Origin: Thoreauomyces humboldtii
Lineage: Eukaryota > Chytridiomycota > Chytridiomycetes > Spizellomycetales > Powellomycetaceae
Assembly: GCA_027596035.1 (NCBI GenBank)
Contig: JADGJA010000174.1
Coordinates: forward strand, 1 to 33,649
Reading direction: 5' to 3'
Length of the DNA: 33,649 bases
Shown here piece by piece: positions 19,663-28,993 of the stretch. The notes under the pieces were generated by a model. It did no database searches and had not been told where the DNA came from. It saw nothing but the letters and a program-made list of their open reading frames with translations. How positions within the stretch are numbered: position 1 is the stretch's first letter; the number at the start of each line of letters is the position of its first letter. Position numbers and translations under genes: made by a program.

Positions 19663-22600
19663 TCATTTCTTTTTTCGACGTTTCGTCTTCTTGTGGTTTC
19701 CCGAAGACTCTCCAAACTCGTTTTGAGAATGCGTGCGCGCCTGTGGAGTGACTGCTGGAGACGAATTCGTCGACCTCGAGGAAGGTACGACTCCAGTGTC
19801 CGAGCGAACTGCTGATGCAGCCGCGGGCGTCATGTCCCAAGCGGCTCGAACCGAGACACCAACTGCCAAAGTTTCGTTCCACGACACTGCGCTCTCTCGC
19901 AGAGCACCGTCGAACCCGTTCGACCGGGTATTGCTGCGCTGTTCGGTTCGGCGGCGGAAGGCGCCGATCGGAATGCGGCGCCAGCGGTTATCCCCGGATA
20001 GATTGAGCGGCGAGGAGGGGGAAGAGGACGTGACTTGACCTGAAAGAGACGTAGATGGCAAATCTAACAGACTGGTATCGAGGAGGTCTTCCATAGTGAT
20101 TGGACTATTGTCGGATTCGGACGTGGCTGGAGGAGTGACGGTTGCGGTGGAGATTGCTGGTGGAGTGGCAGCTGCGGCAGCTGGCGACGTGACTGTGCTT
20201 GTAGTGGTCGAAGTTGCAGGGGTCGTGACAGCAACAGTATCTAGGGAAGCAGCCACAGCTTCTTGAGGGCTCGCACTTGCCAGAGCGAGTAATTTTGGTG
20301 CAACGCTAATCGCGGAGGAAGCGGATAATGACGACGATGCAGGTATGTATGGTGGTCGCGGATGTATCGGCGTAAACATTGGAGGATCGTGTGCTAACGC
20401 CGGTCGAGGATGTAGCGCGGCCGCTGTCGAAGGCTTCTGGACACCTTGAAACGTTCCCGAAACAGGTCGTGGTACGTTCGGCGTGTGGCGGGCGGTTGTC
20501 GTGTTTCCCACGATTGGCTTATTCGCAGAACCGGGGGGGAAAGACCCTGAAGCCGACGATGATCCGGGCTGTGACAGTGACGGGCGTGCCGGAACGGGGG
20601 CATGTGTCGCTGGAGCGGGGGCCTTGGACGCCGATTCCCAGGCGGATGCTGACGTGGATAGTTGATGAGAAGGACCGCGCTGAGCTCCTGCCGAATTTTG
20701 AGGGACATAGCTTGGTGCCCCACGAGGCCCAGTGCTTTGCGAGGCGCGCGCACGTGAGGCCGGTGATACCCCGCGCGGGTTCACAGGAGCACCCACGTTG
20801 GCGGCAGTCCCAGTTACCGGTTTGCCTTGAGTTGCGGGTGACGGCGTTGTTGCTGAGGACTGTACAGCTGTATTACCTGCTACACTTGCGATATATGCAG
20901 CTGCAGCGGCTGCAATGTTCGGTGAATTAAAGATCTTCGTGAGTTCCTCTACCGTCTTCGGAAAATCAAGAGGGAAGTTTCGAGGCAATCCCATCGTCGG
21001 ATTTGCGGCAAGAGCATAGGCTGCCTGGCCCGTTGTCGGACGACTTGTTGTGGGATTCACGGAAGGGGCGGGACGCAAGGGGACGGAGCTCGTGGCCAAG
21101 GGGCTGCTGTTAGATGGGCGCGATATAGCGGCACTCGTTGAATCCCCGGTGGAAACCTCCGAAACGCGGCGGGATGTGGGAGCTGTCCGTGGACTCGATA
21201 CTGTGTTCACTAGACTGCCGCTGGGGGAAACGCCAGAGGCGCAAGTGGTAGCCCCAACAGTGGAACTTGCTAATCTAGTCCCGGAAACGCTCCTGGGAGC
21301 GACAACCCCGACTGCCGAGCTAGTGTTACCCGCCTGTAATATGGCGGCATTAGCAGCGAGGTGCGGGCTTGAAGCTAGAGCAGCTGCGAGCGCTGCGTTC
21401 GTGATGTGAGGGTTCGCGCTGCCCGCCGTCGCACCTGCCTGGCCTCTGCTGAATAGGCCTTGGTGAAGTAGGGATGAAGTTGCTGCGGCTAACGATGCTT
21501 GCATGTGAGCTCCAGGAGTAACACCAGGTCCGAGAGCGCCTCCTTTCCCAGCCGCAGCCTTCAAAGCAGCTTGTGCCGCTTTCAGGGTGACACTCTCTAT
21601 GAGCCTTTGCAATTCTAGACTGGTCGCGGAAGGGGTCGATATCTGGGGTCGAGCTGCAAGCGCTGCTGATTTGGGAGGCGGATTCGAAGCCTGTGATTTA
21701 GCAGAGGCCGGAATCGCCTGACCGTTCGATGCGTGGGTCTGCTGAGAAGAACGTGCTAATGGAATCGGTGCTTTCGCTTGAACAGGTGCGGCCGAGCCTA
21801 TCGCGATCTGTGGTAAGAGGTGGGTTGGCTTTTCGGCTGGTAGATTCTGGGCCTGCGCCCGCGGCACTGACGCCTCTCCAGCTGCGGATGCGGAGCTTAG
21901 GGCTGAATGAGGTGCGGTCAACTTCGAGTATTGCTTTGTCTGCGCGTACGCTGCCGTTGCTCCTTGTGATCGGGGTTCTGGCACCGGAGCTTGGCCTGAA
22001 ACCGTAGGCTGTCTTTGAAATTGGGAGCCTGACTTCGTTTGCGCTTGCAGCAGCGCTTGTATCTGTGCCTGTCCCAACATGTCCTGTTGACCTGATTGAA
22101 TCGTTGTTTCCGACTTTGAGACGTTCCCTTTCGGCTGCGTAGACGGTGTTGCGAATGAAAATGCGGTTGCCAGAACTGGCTGAGGGGCTTGAGGCTTTGC
22201 AATCAGGGATTGTGCTATGGGCTGCTCCGTGTTTGGTAGGCCGCCTTGAGGTGACTTAGCGACAAGAGGTGTAGGTGTCTTTCCAACCTTGGCCTTGGAA
22301 ATCGGTGGAGGATGTATGATCTTCCCAATCGTCTTCCGTAACGATCCACTCGATCCTGCCGTTCCGGAACCTTTCCGTTTGGTGCCAATCTTCCCGCCAT
22401 CTCGAGCAAGACCTTCTCTCTGTTCGCCGTTCAGCTGAAAAGTCATCATTTTTGTCGTGGTCACGATCTCGCCGTTAGGACCAATCTCGGTTTTCTTTAT
22501 ATCGAAGGAGATGGTTGTGGGTCCGATAGTGATTGGGTCTGTGGGCGATTCATCTTCCTCAGGCACGGGTATAGGGTTCGGGTCAAGAACTTTGCTTTTA

Positions 22601-24573
22601 GAATCGATAGGAGATGAAGGCGCAAGAGGTTCAGTGAGCGGAAGCGCCATAGAAAAATCCGATGTAGAGGAAGCATCCATGAAGAAGTCAAGCTCGGAAT
22701 TAAGCATGTCGGGCGGAAAGTCATCCATCATACTTGCGTCGAGCTCTAGGTCGATGCCCATATCGAGGAAGCCGTCGAGTTCGAGCCCAATCGGCTCCGT
22801 CGCGTCCATATTGTCCGCTGAAGTGAGTGACGTGCTGATCTCCCGAGATAACGCTTCAATGGCATCTAACTCGGGCTGCATGTCTTTCCCATCCAACCCT
22901 CCGGATGCCAGCTCGGCTTCAAGGTCGCTGGTATCTTCATCATCATCAAAAACGGATCCCGTCGATGAGTCGTCATTCGACGAAGAAGACTCGTCATTCT
23001 CCTCGTCTCCATCGTCATCATCGTCGGCATCATCTTCGTCTTCGGAATCACTCCAACCAAGGATGCGCTGATCTAAGTCCATAGCGGAGGACGAGTCAAC
23101 GGCCAAGCCAACACCATTGTCCTGATCCTCATGCTTGACAAAATTTGGATCTTCGTCCATCGCGTCCAGAATATCCACGTCCTCTTCCTCCTCGCCGTCA
23201 GACAGCGCCACGTTAGGATCCTCTTCCATAGGGTCCGAACCACCATCATCATCTGAGCTGAAGATGGTCGCATTGGCTACTTTTGGCTCAATCTCGACTT
23301 TCACAGTTATTTCCATTTGCGTGGAATCTGGCTGAGCGAACAGACCCTCCGAGGTGGCCTCAGCCGGAGCTTCATCCTTGACGGCTCGTACTTTCGGCGC
23401 CTTTGACTTCCCAGCTAACTTTCCTCCCGCACGGACTGCTGACTCCTTTTTCGGATCCTTTGCGTCCTGAACTGATTCACCCTTGCCCTTCCGCGTAGGC
23501 TTTTTTGCAGGAACCTTCGCACCTGGGGTTGAGAGCGCCACCGCGGGGACTGCCACTGCAGGCACAGCGTCTACAGACGCCTCGTTGTTGCACGTGCACT
23601 CGCCGTCGCAAAGAACGCAGATGTCGTCATCGGATACCACAACGGAGACGGCAAATCCCTTTTTCGCCGTTTGCTTTGCGAGTTTCACAGCTGCCGCCCT
23701 TTCAGCCTTCGCGGCCTTTTTGGCTTCCCTAGCTTCCTTCAAAAGGCTGGCTTTGGTAACCTTGACGGGTTTGGCTTTCTTTGAAACGACTGGCTGAGGC
23801 TCGAGCTTCCCAGTAGACTCGTCTCCTGCAGCGACGCACTGTGCACAAAAGTACTTTTCCCTCTTGTTGGCAGCGGTGGCTTTGACTTTCACGCACTTTC
23901 CATGAAACCACTCTTCGCACTTGTCGCATGCGATCATAAACTGCTTCCCGTCGTAAGGGGTCCGACAGATACAGTATAGCTCGGGATCAACCAATGAGTC
24001 CCCTTTTGGCGGTTTCTTTGGTTTGGCAGCCGGGGGGGTCGCCTTTGATGGAGCGCTTGAGGCAGAAGTCGAAGACGCTTGGTTTTTGGGAGGTTTCGAA
24101 GCCTTGGCGACCTTGGAGGCTTTCGACGTGGTCGGTGCATGAGAGGCGGTCGAGGGATCCGTATCCCCGACGGAATCCGATTTGAAGACGGGAGTCAGGC
24201 GACTCTTGGTCGCCTTTCCCTTGCCAGCACCCCTGACTCTTGGGGGTCCCTTTCCCTTCCCTTTCCCTGCAACTTGGAACCCAGCTGGGAGGCTCTTCGA
24301 GGATGCTAGGGCAAGCCTGTTCTTGACACCCGTCGTCGTGGAAACATCGCTTTCATCTCCACTAGAAGAAGAAGATAGCCCGCTGTGCAACGCTGGATCG
24401 GAGAGGGAGGAACCGTCCGACTCGGAGAAGGCCCCGGGAAGGGCCTTCGCTGTGCGCTTGGCGCGGGCGAGTACGCGCTTGCGCTGATCATCTGAATTCG
24501 AATCTGAGGAGGCGCCGGCTGAAGTGGACTCGGACCTTCGCCGTCCTCCCCGAGCCGTGGGAGGCATGGTCAT
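19663..24573 (-). CDS. Large PHD-finger protein of unknown function
   Basis: This is a 1,636-aa single open frame. One PHD finger lies at residues 200-246 with a full Cys4-His-Cys3 set: C201, C203, C216, C219, H224, C227, C243 and C246. Tyr200 and Trp222 sit where H3K4me3-reading PHD fingers place their aromatic cage, so methyl-histone binding is likely but inferred. A second compact Cys cluster, CVLCDGECTC (C319, C322, C326, C328), follows and could bind another metal. The N-terminus is Ser-rich with basic KGKGKG stretches, residues ~435-640 are strongly acidic, and most of the remainder is Ala/Ser/Pro/Thr/Gln low-complexity. The last residues, KKTKRRKKK, form a nuclear-localisation signal. 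The leader seems to hold a 67-nt 5'-UTR intron (24646-24580) with a CTAAC branch site. The finger recalls Spp1/Bye1/DIDO types, but the rest resembles none of them. Confidence 0.85.
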   Translation of the reverse strand: MTMPPTARGGRRRSESTSAGASSDSNSDDQRKRVLARAKRTAKALPGAFSESDGSSLSDPALHSGLSSSSSGDESDVSTTTGVKNRLALASSKSLPAGFQVAGKGKGKGPPRVRGAGKGKATKSRLTPVFKSDSVGDTDPSTASHAPTTSKASKVAKASKPPKNQASSTSASSAPSKATPPAAKPKKPPKGDSLVDPELYCICRTPYDGKQFMIACDKCEEWFHGKCVKVKATAANKREKYFCAQCVAAGDESTGKLEPQPVVSKKAKPVKVTKASLLKEAREAKKAAKAERAAAVKLAKQTAKKGFAVSVVVSDDDICVLCDGECTCNNEASVDAVPAVAVPAVALSTPGAKVPAKKPTRKGKGESVQDAKDPKKESAVRAGGKLAGKSKAPKVRAVKDEAPAEATSEGLFAQPDSTQMEITVKVEIEPKVANATIFSSDDDGGSDPMEEDPNVALSDGEEEEDVDILDAMDEDPNFVKHEDQDNGVGLAVDSSSAMDLDQRILGWSDSEDEDDADDDDDGDEENDESSSSNDDSSTGSVFDDDEDTSDLEAELASGGLDGKDMQPELDAIEALSREISTSLTSADNMDATEPIGLELDGFLDMGIDLELDASMMDDFPPDMLNSELDFFMDASSTSDFSMALPLTEPLAPSSPIDSKSKVLDPNPIPVPEEDESPTDPITIGPTTISFDIKKTEIGPNGEIVTTTKMMTFQLNGEQREGLARDGGKIGTKRKGSGTAGSSGSLRKTIGKIIHPPPISKAKVGKTPTPLVAKSPQGGLPNTEQPIAQSLIAKPQAPQPVLATAFSFATPSTQPKGNVSKSETTIQSGQQDMLGQAQIQALLQAQTKSGSQFQRQPTVSGQAPVPEPRSQGATAAYAQTKQYSKLTAPHSALSSASAAGEASVPRAQAQNLPAEKPTHLLPQIAIGSAAPVQAKAPIPLARSSQQTHASNGQAIPASAKSQASNPPPKSAALAARPQISTPSATSLELQRLIESVTLKAAQAALKAAAGKGGALGPGVTPGAHMQASLAAATSSLLHQGLFSRGQAGATAGSANPHITNAALAAALASSPHLAANAAILQAGNTSSAVGVVAPRSVSGTRLASSTVGATTCASGVSPSGSLVNTVSSPRTAPTSRRVSEVSTGDSTSAAISRPSNSSPLATSSVPLRPAPSVNPTTSRPTTGQAAYALAANPTMGLPRNFPLDFPKTVEELTKIFNSPNIAAAAAAYIASVAGNTAVQSSATTPSPATQGKPVTGTAANVGAPVNPRGVSPASRARASQSTGPRGAPSYVPQNSAGAQRGPSHQLSTSASAWESASKAPAPATHAPVPARPSLSQPGSSSASGSFPPGSANKPIVGNTTTARHTPNVPRPVSGTFQGVQKPSTAAALHPRPALAHDPPMFTPIHPRPPYIPASSSLSASSAISVAPKLLALASASPQEAVAASLDTVAVTTPATSTTTSTVTSPAAAAATPPAISTATVTPPATSESDNSPITMEDLLDTSLLDLPSTSLSGQVTSSSPSSPLNLSGDNRWRRIPIGAFRRRTEQRSNTRSNGFDGALRESAVSWNETLAVGVSVRAAWDMTPAAASAVRSDTGVVPSSRSTNSSPAVTPQARTHSQNEFGESSGNHKKTKRRKKK

Positions 24574-25155
24574 GCAATGCTACGGGTCCGCCGAAATGGG
24601 GTTGGTTAGAGTTCGAGGGAATGCGAGGACGGACAGAACCTCATACCTGGATATGTAGAGTGGCAGGGTCGTATGCTACGACGAATGAAGAGCGTAGTTG
24701 TGAAGCGTTATGCCGAGCAATGCCAGTAAGAATGGCAGCCGTCTGGAAGCCAGCCCAAAAAGAAGGGTCGAGGTGACAAACCACAGGGGGGAAGGGAGAA
24801 CAGGCACGGGAGGGGTTCGGGTCCAGGTTCAGGGAAACGTGCCTTGCAGCAGCTGCTTTGTCTTTGGATTCTCGCTGTCATGTCCTATCGTACATCCATT
24901 GCTTTCAAGTTTTTCCCTCGGCCCTTGCGTCTCTTGATCATCAACTCTCACAGTCCTTGGCGGGTCTACGCCGTAGGCTTTCTCGAACCTCCCGTCGATT
25001 GCCTTTCTTGCACCGCGACTCTCGGCGGCGGCAAAAGGAGTGTCCCTCCATCTCCTACTCCATCCAGCTCGCTCTAGCTCGACGGGCCACCTTCTTCCCG
25101 TCGCTTCCTAACCAACCCTTCGAGACCGTTCGCCCATACACTGTACGTATCCATC
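24574..25155. promoter_or_regulatory. Divergent promoter of PHD gene and CCDC174 homologue
   Basis: No coding gene is seen in these 582 bp. On the minus side there is a likely 5'-UTR intron of the PHD gene: donor GTATGA beginning at 24646, a CTAAC branch site, and an AG at 24581-24580, seven nt before the ATG. No upstream ATG lies in the nearest leader. On the plus side, the last 100 bp before the CCDC174 start are pyrimidine-rich, as expected for a leader. Open frames around 24710-25559 are non-coding by appearance and cross a real exon in another frame. Confidence 0.45.
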
Positions 25156-26605
25156 ATGTGGAAGAAGAACGAGATACCCGTCAGCGCATCCTCGGTGGGT
25201 CAAAAGTGCTGCGTCTGTCCGCGTGCTTTTCATCATTACGGATCGAAACTCATGCTAAGGTAGTGCGTCCCGGATTAGGTCGTGGACCTGAAGGCAGAGC
25301 TCTTCAAGAAGCAGGAGGAGTTTGCGAAAGAGAAACTACGAACCGGGTCAGCGACCACGAGAGCGAAATCATCCAAACCCATAAAGGTAGGGAAGATCAG
25401 TCGGCGTCGGGGTTCAGACTTTCACTTTGGGGCGGGATGATGACTGCTCCTCTCTGTACGGTTGTGAATGTAGAAACCGCCAAAAAACAGAGGAGTCGAC
25501 GACCGTGCTGCCAGGGACGCTCGCGAACTTCCGGCGTTGACGTCGAGTCTGGAGGCTAGCTGGGTCGCGTTGCAAAGAAAGACGAAGATATATGACAAGC
25601 TTAGCAAGGAGAGTGGAGCAGGAGATGGTGCGTCCATCAAGTTTTTGCAAAAATGACGCGAGAAACGTTCCCAGCTTATCAACGTCTGCTTGCGTTATTT
25701 CGTTCAGAGGGCAATGAGGACGAACTTATCAACTTTCTGCAAGAAAACGGCCCAGAAGAGGAAGCTGTCAAGGCCGCGGACGTGGTAATGTTCGATGACC
25801 ATGGAGGTTTTCTGCGATTTGCTGACAATGTTTACCCTCTACGATAGACCGAGGAGGATGGTGATGGTTGGGTTGAAGCGGTGGATGAGTTTGGTCGAAC
25901 TCGCATCGTCCGGCAAAGTCAGGTCGAGAAACTAGGACTCAGGTAGGAAGACGGAGCTTTTTGCATGCCATGTCATATTCATGTCAAAACTCACTTTCTT
26001 GAAGTTTCGTGAAAGGCGGACAGGGCACGTCCGGCGACCACACCGACGGATCCGTTCCTAGCCTGCTCTCGAATGACATGCGCCGAGAAATGGAGCGCGT
26101 GGCATGGGAAAAGAACGCCGAAGCCGAACTTCTATGTAAGGACACCACTTCTTCAAAGCTGCCCATCATTGCATGCTTGTGTTTCTACTTCTTTTGCTCA
26201 TCCTCTCCTCCCCCAGCCGAAACGAACGGACTCGGACACTTCGACTCCCGAAAAGAGATCCGCACGTTGGGCGTCGGATTCTACCAATTCTCCCAGAACG
26301 ACGAGGACAGGAAACGTCAGATGGATGCCCTCAACACCATCCGAGACGATACCCTGGACTCGCAGAAGAAGACGACCATGCTCAAGAACATCCGAAAGGA
26401 TCGACTGGAAGATCGGAAACGGGCTCTGAAGGTGCGAGCCGCGAAGCGACGGAAAACGACCGAGCAGTCTGCGGTGGAGAGGGATCGCGGTGACGTCCCT
26501 GGAACCGAAGCCGCGGGAGATGAGGATGTTGGCGCGATGGTCGACGATTTCTTGAATGAGACGCTAGGGAATGTCTCGAGGTCGTGTCTGAGGTTGGTCG
26601 ATTGA
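25156..26605 (+). CDS. CCDC174 homologue, splicing/exon-junction-linked coiled coil
   Basis: Human CCDC174 is a nuclear coiled-coil protein that associates with the exon-junction complex. The model has seven exons: 25156-25194 (39 nt), 25279-25386, 25474-25627, 25708-25784, 25848-25942, 26005-26135 and 26217-26605, giving 330 aa. The family start is strikingly kept, ASSVVDLKAELFKKQEEFAKEKL. Other marks are RAARDARE, the TKIYDKLSKE segment, DGWVEAVDEFGRTRIV, LLSNDMRREMERVAWEKNAE, and the DUF4078-like block IRTLGVGFYQFSQNDEDRKRQM followed by a basic helix ending AAKRRK. The human C-terminal third (RG/WS-rich) is missing. The natural end is probably near DDFLNETLG. The last ~10 codons, before the TGA at 26603-26605, look like sequence from a kinase gene, so the original stop may have been lost. 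Confidence 0.88.
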
Positions 26606-26725
26606 ATGTTGGAGAACGATCCGGCGAGGAGACCGACTGCCGAGGAGGTGTTGGAACATACCTGGACTCAGAGGGCGTGCAGGGGGAGAACGTCGTCCGG
26701 GTCCGGGTCTCAGTCGTCCGTTTGA
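26585..26725 (+). pseudogene. Orphan C-terminal stub of a Ser/Thr protein kinase
   Basis: The frame beginning at 26606 reads MLENDPARRPTAEEVLEH then TWTQRACRG... to a TGA at 26723-26725. This is the kinase subdomain XI motif: a Leu/Asp helix, the invariant Arg in RRPT, and the final helix that normally ends at the domain's His-Pro-Trp or similar. The codons just before (CLRLVD, then TGA at 26603-26605) fit the preceding residues of the same helix, in the same frame. A kinase tail therefore seems to be interrupted by one nonsense codon and fused to the 3' end of the CCDC174 gene. No other kinase subdomain is found in the window, so this cannot encode an active kinase. The kinase family cannot be named. 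Confidence 0.7.
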
Positions 26726-26805
26726 TGTCCTTGCTCCCCCCCTTTCGTCTCCGTCCTACTGCCTTCGCCCTTCGGGTCGTCGGCACGCCTTCTTACCCCT
26801 TGCTC

Positions 26806-27006
26806 GACGCCCGTCCCATCAAGAAGGTCGCGGAGGCAAAGTTCCGGAAACAGATGAGGACCGCCAGGAGCTTGGAGAAGATGAACAAGAAGGCTGAGAA
26901 CGTCATGGATGACGATGGTAGGGAGATGACGGATAAGAGCAAGTTGGTGGCGGTAACCAAGTTAAAGGTCAAGGCGAAGGCAAAGAGCGATACGAAGAAG
27001 ACATAG
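26806..27006 (+). pseudogene. Orphan C-terminal fragment of Spb1 rRNA methyltransferase
   Basis: The frame reads DARPIKKVAEAKFRKQMRTA, then a KMNKKAENV helix and a DGREMTDKSKL segment, ending at TAG 27004-27006. The string ARPIKKVAEAK followed by a Lys/Arg helix is the hallmark of the C-terminal domain of Spb1/FTSJ3, the pre-60S 2'-O-ribose methyltransferase. Only about 66 codons resemble Spb1. The upstream sequence in frame shows no similarity, the methyltransferase domain is absent, and the usual final basic segment (GVKGRYKMVD-like) is missing. It is thus a broken remnant or a captured fragment. It follows the kinase stub by 80 nt in a different frame, and RRP15, another 60S factor, lies just beyond. 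Confidence 0.75.
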
Positions 27007-27346
27007 GGCAAAGCAGGGGAGACCTGGTACGATTCTTCGAGTGTCTACAGCCCTGAAAATACCAAAGTACTGTCTTTTCCACCCGATCATCATTCGAACT
27101 ATTTGACTTTATGCTATCCAACTGTATCGAGCTGGCGGATTGTCTACTGGGAGTAACCTGGTATGATATCTCTCTTCCCGCCCCAGCTGTCTGTACAGGG
27201 GGTTTCTCTCTTGACAGCAGAGTCGCCGTGGAAAGAAACCTCGCGACCGAAAGTAGTTTTCCATCAGCCGGGACTGTATGCACATGTGAGCGGTCAACAA
27301 CGGCTCCACTTCAGAAAGGTCCTCGTCGCGTTTCGGACAGATGCGA
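27007..27346. other. Convergent spacer between Spb1 remnant and RRP15
   Basis: Nothing coding is recognised in these 340 bp. Overlapping short open frames on both strands show no known motif. The stretch should contain the polyadenylation sites of the CCDC174 transcript (if it extends this far) and of RRP15. It was read for more gene fragments like the two just upstream, and none was found. Confidence 0.4.
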
Positions 27347-28496
27347 TCAGTTGACATCAGCTTCCTCCTCATCGTCATCGTCCTGATCCCAATGTTTCGG
27401 TGCTTTCATCATGAAATCAGGGTCCACCCATGATGGTCCTGAGCTTTCTGTAGCGACCTTCGATTTCTGAGATGGATTGCAAAATCAGATATACTACGGA
27501 CCGAGTTTCGGAGCGAACATTGCCCTACCGATGAGACCACGGATGTTGCCTTTAGCTCAACTGTTGTCTTCTCTGTTGGTGGCTTGATCATGTCAAGGAA
27601 CGTATTTTTCGATATCAAGGGTGCAGCATCGGCATTCTTCTGTATTCCGTCGGATCGCACATCCTCAGCCGTCTTTTGTGCCACTCGTATAGCGTTAAAG
27701 AGCTTCACCACTGTAGAAGGAAGAGAGAAAGGATTCAGCCATGGGACAAATTCGTCATTCTGGGGAGCATGTCCGTACCACCACGGGTAGCCACTTTTCG
27801 CAGCTTCTTTTCGTAATCCGTAGTTGTGTGCTCCGGGACGACATGCCCGATCTCGGCCTTCTGCTTCCTCTCAGCCGTTATAATCTTGCGAGCTCGGGCT
27901 TCCAGCTTCTCGTTGTCGATCGCACGTTCCAGATGCCTTTGCTTAGCCAGAATTGGCCGCTAAGGAGGCATTGAAGACAAGCATGAGCATCTTCGAGGTC
28001 CGTCAACGGCCGCTCAACAGGCAAGACAACGTACGTTCTCGTCTTTCAAACCCAGATCCCCAGCCAGAATCTTTCCGATCGCACTGGCAAGCTTGGAAGA
28101 CTTTGTCTTTGATGGGTCCTGCCCGACCGCGTCCTCGTCCGCCTCGTCCGCCTCGGCATCATCCACGTCCTCGTCGTCGTCGATCTTCCCATCCAGGTCC
28201 TCCTCGTCTAATGCGTCCATTCCAAAACTGTCGCCTTCTTCCTCCTCGTCCTCGTCCTCGTCAGCTTCCACTCCTGCCAAGGTCGGTTGTTGAACATCAT
28301 CCTCATCGCTGCTCGACGCATTCGCCGCGACCTCTTCGAGGGATTTCAGATCCGAGACTTCTGCCGCGTCGTCCGAGTCCTCGTTGGGCGAAATGTACTC
28401 GTCCTGCGTGGGACGTATCTTTCTGCGTTTTGGCTTCTTGTCGAGAGGATTCGCTTTCCGGACTTCACGATGGGAGGGTTTGCGCTTGGGAGGCAT
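27347..28496 (-). CDS. RRP15: Ribosomal RNA-processing protein Rrp15
   Basis: Rrp15 is a nucleolar pre-60S assembly factor needed for 27S pre-rRNA processing. The model has four exons: 28496-28035, 27959-27779, 27710-27529 and 27466-27347, giving 314 aa. The first exon is basic (MPPKRKPSHREVRKAN...), then strongly acidic, and ends in the conserved helix SKLASAIGKILAGDLGLKDEN. Splicing joins this to RPILAKQRHLERAIDNEK, as in human RRP15 (ISKIL...PTILAKNKKLEKEK). Next come KKLRKVATRGVVKLFNAIR, the second signature, and an ISKNTFLDMIK helix. The end, GPSWVDPDFMMKAPKHWDQ, matches the human GWTILRDDFMMGASMKDWD block. Two of the introns interrupt these signatures, so the spliced reading is well supported. 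It lies upstream of MDN1 on the same strand with a 497-bp gap. Confidence 0.93.
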
Positions 28497-28993
28497 GGTT
28501 GCTGCTCGATTTGCGTTTCTCTAGAGCGAAAGGCTTCGTATGCGCTGTTGCTGCGGGTTCGTTGCGAGCGTTGCGAAGGGAAGCAGCAAAGATGAAGAGC
28601 AAAGCAAAAAGAATTCTTGTGCTCTCGGACCTCTCTCTCATCCCTCCCCATCTTGATTACCTTACATCCTGTTTGGATTTTCTCCCACACTAGCTCCATC
28701 ATACCAATCACAACTATCGGGTAAGGAATGGATAGCGCTAACTACTCCGGAAGTATTCTACACCATATCAGTCCTGCTGTCCTCCATCTCCCTGCCTCGT
28801 GCACAGCGTACATTTAGATCGACGTGGTCAAAGGTTTGGCGGTAAAGATACCCTTTGGGTGATGGAGGGGCAGGACGGGAGGGGCCGGACCGAACTACAT
28901 CCAGCTTTAAATGGTTGTTTTGATTAATGTTATATGTACATGCAGGTGCTATGAAGCTGGAGTGAAGCAATAAGTGGTGCATCGTAGTCTGAA
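28497..28993. promoter_or_regulatory. RRP15 promoter and MDN1 3' flank
   Basis: This is a 497-bp gap between two minus-strand genes. Its right end, just past the MDN1 stop, is A/T-rich with TTAATGTTATATGTACAT near 28924-28941, which resembles a polyadenylation efficiency element about 55-70 nt downstream of the stop. Its left end is the RRP15 leader. No RNA gene or coding frame was recognised. Confidence 0.4.

Noticed and set aside
22457..23071. 204-codon Ser-rich open frame on the plus strand
   Set aside because: It lies antisense to the acidic block of the PHD gene. GAT/GAC/GAG repeats read as Ser-rich in the other strand, and no start context or domain supports it.
26382..26786. 134-codon minus-strand open frame opposite the CCDC174 end
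   Set aside because: Arg/Ser/Pro-rich shadow of the basic CCDC174 helix and the kinase stub, with no independent similarity.
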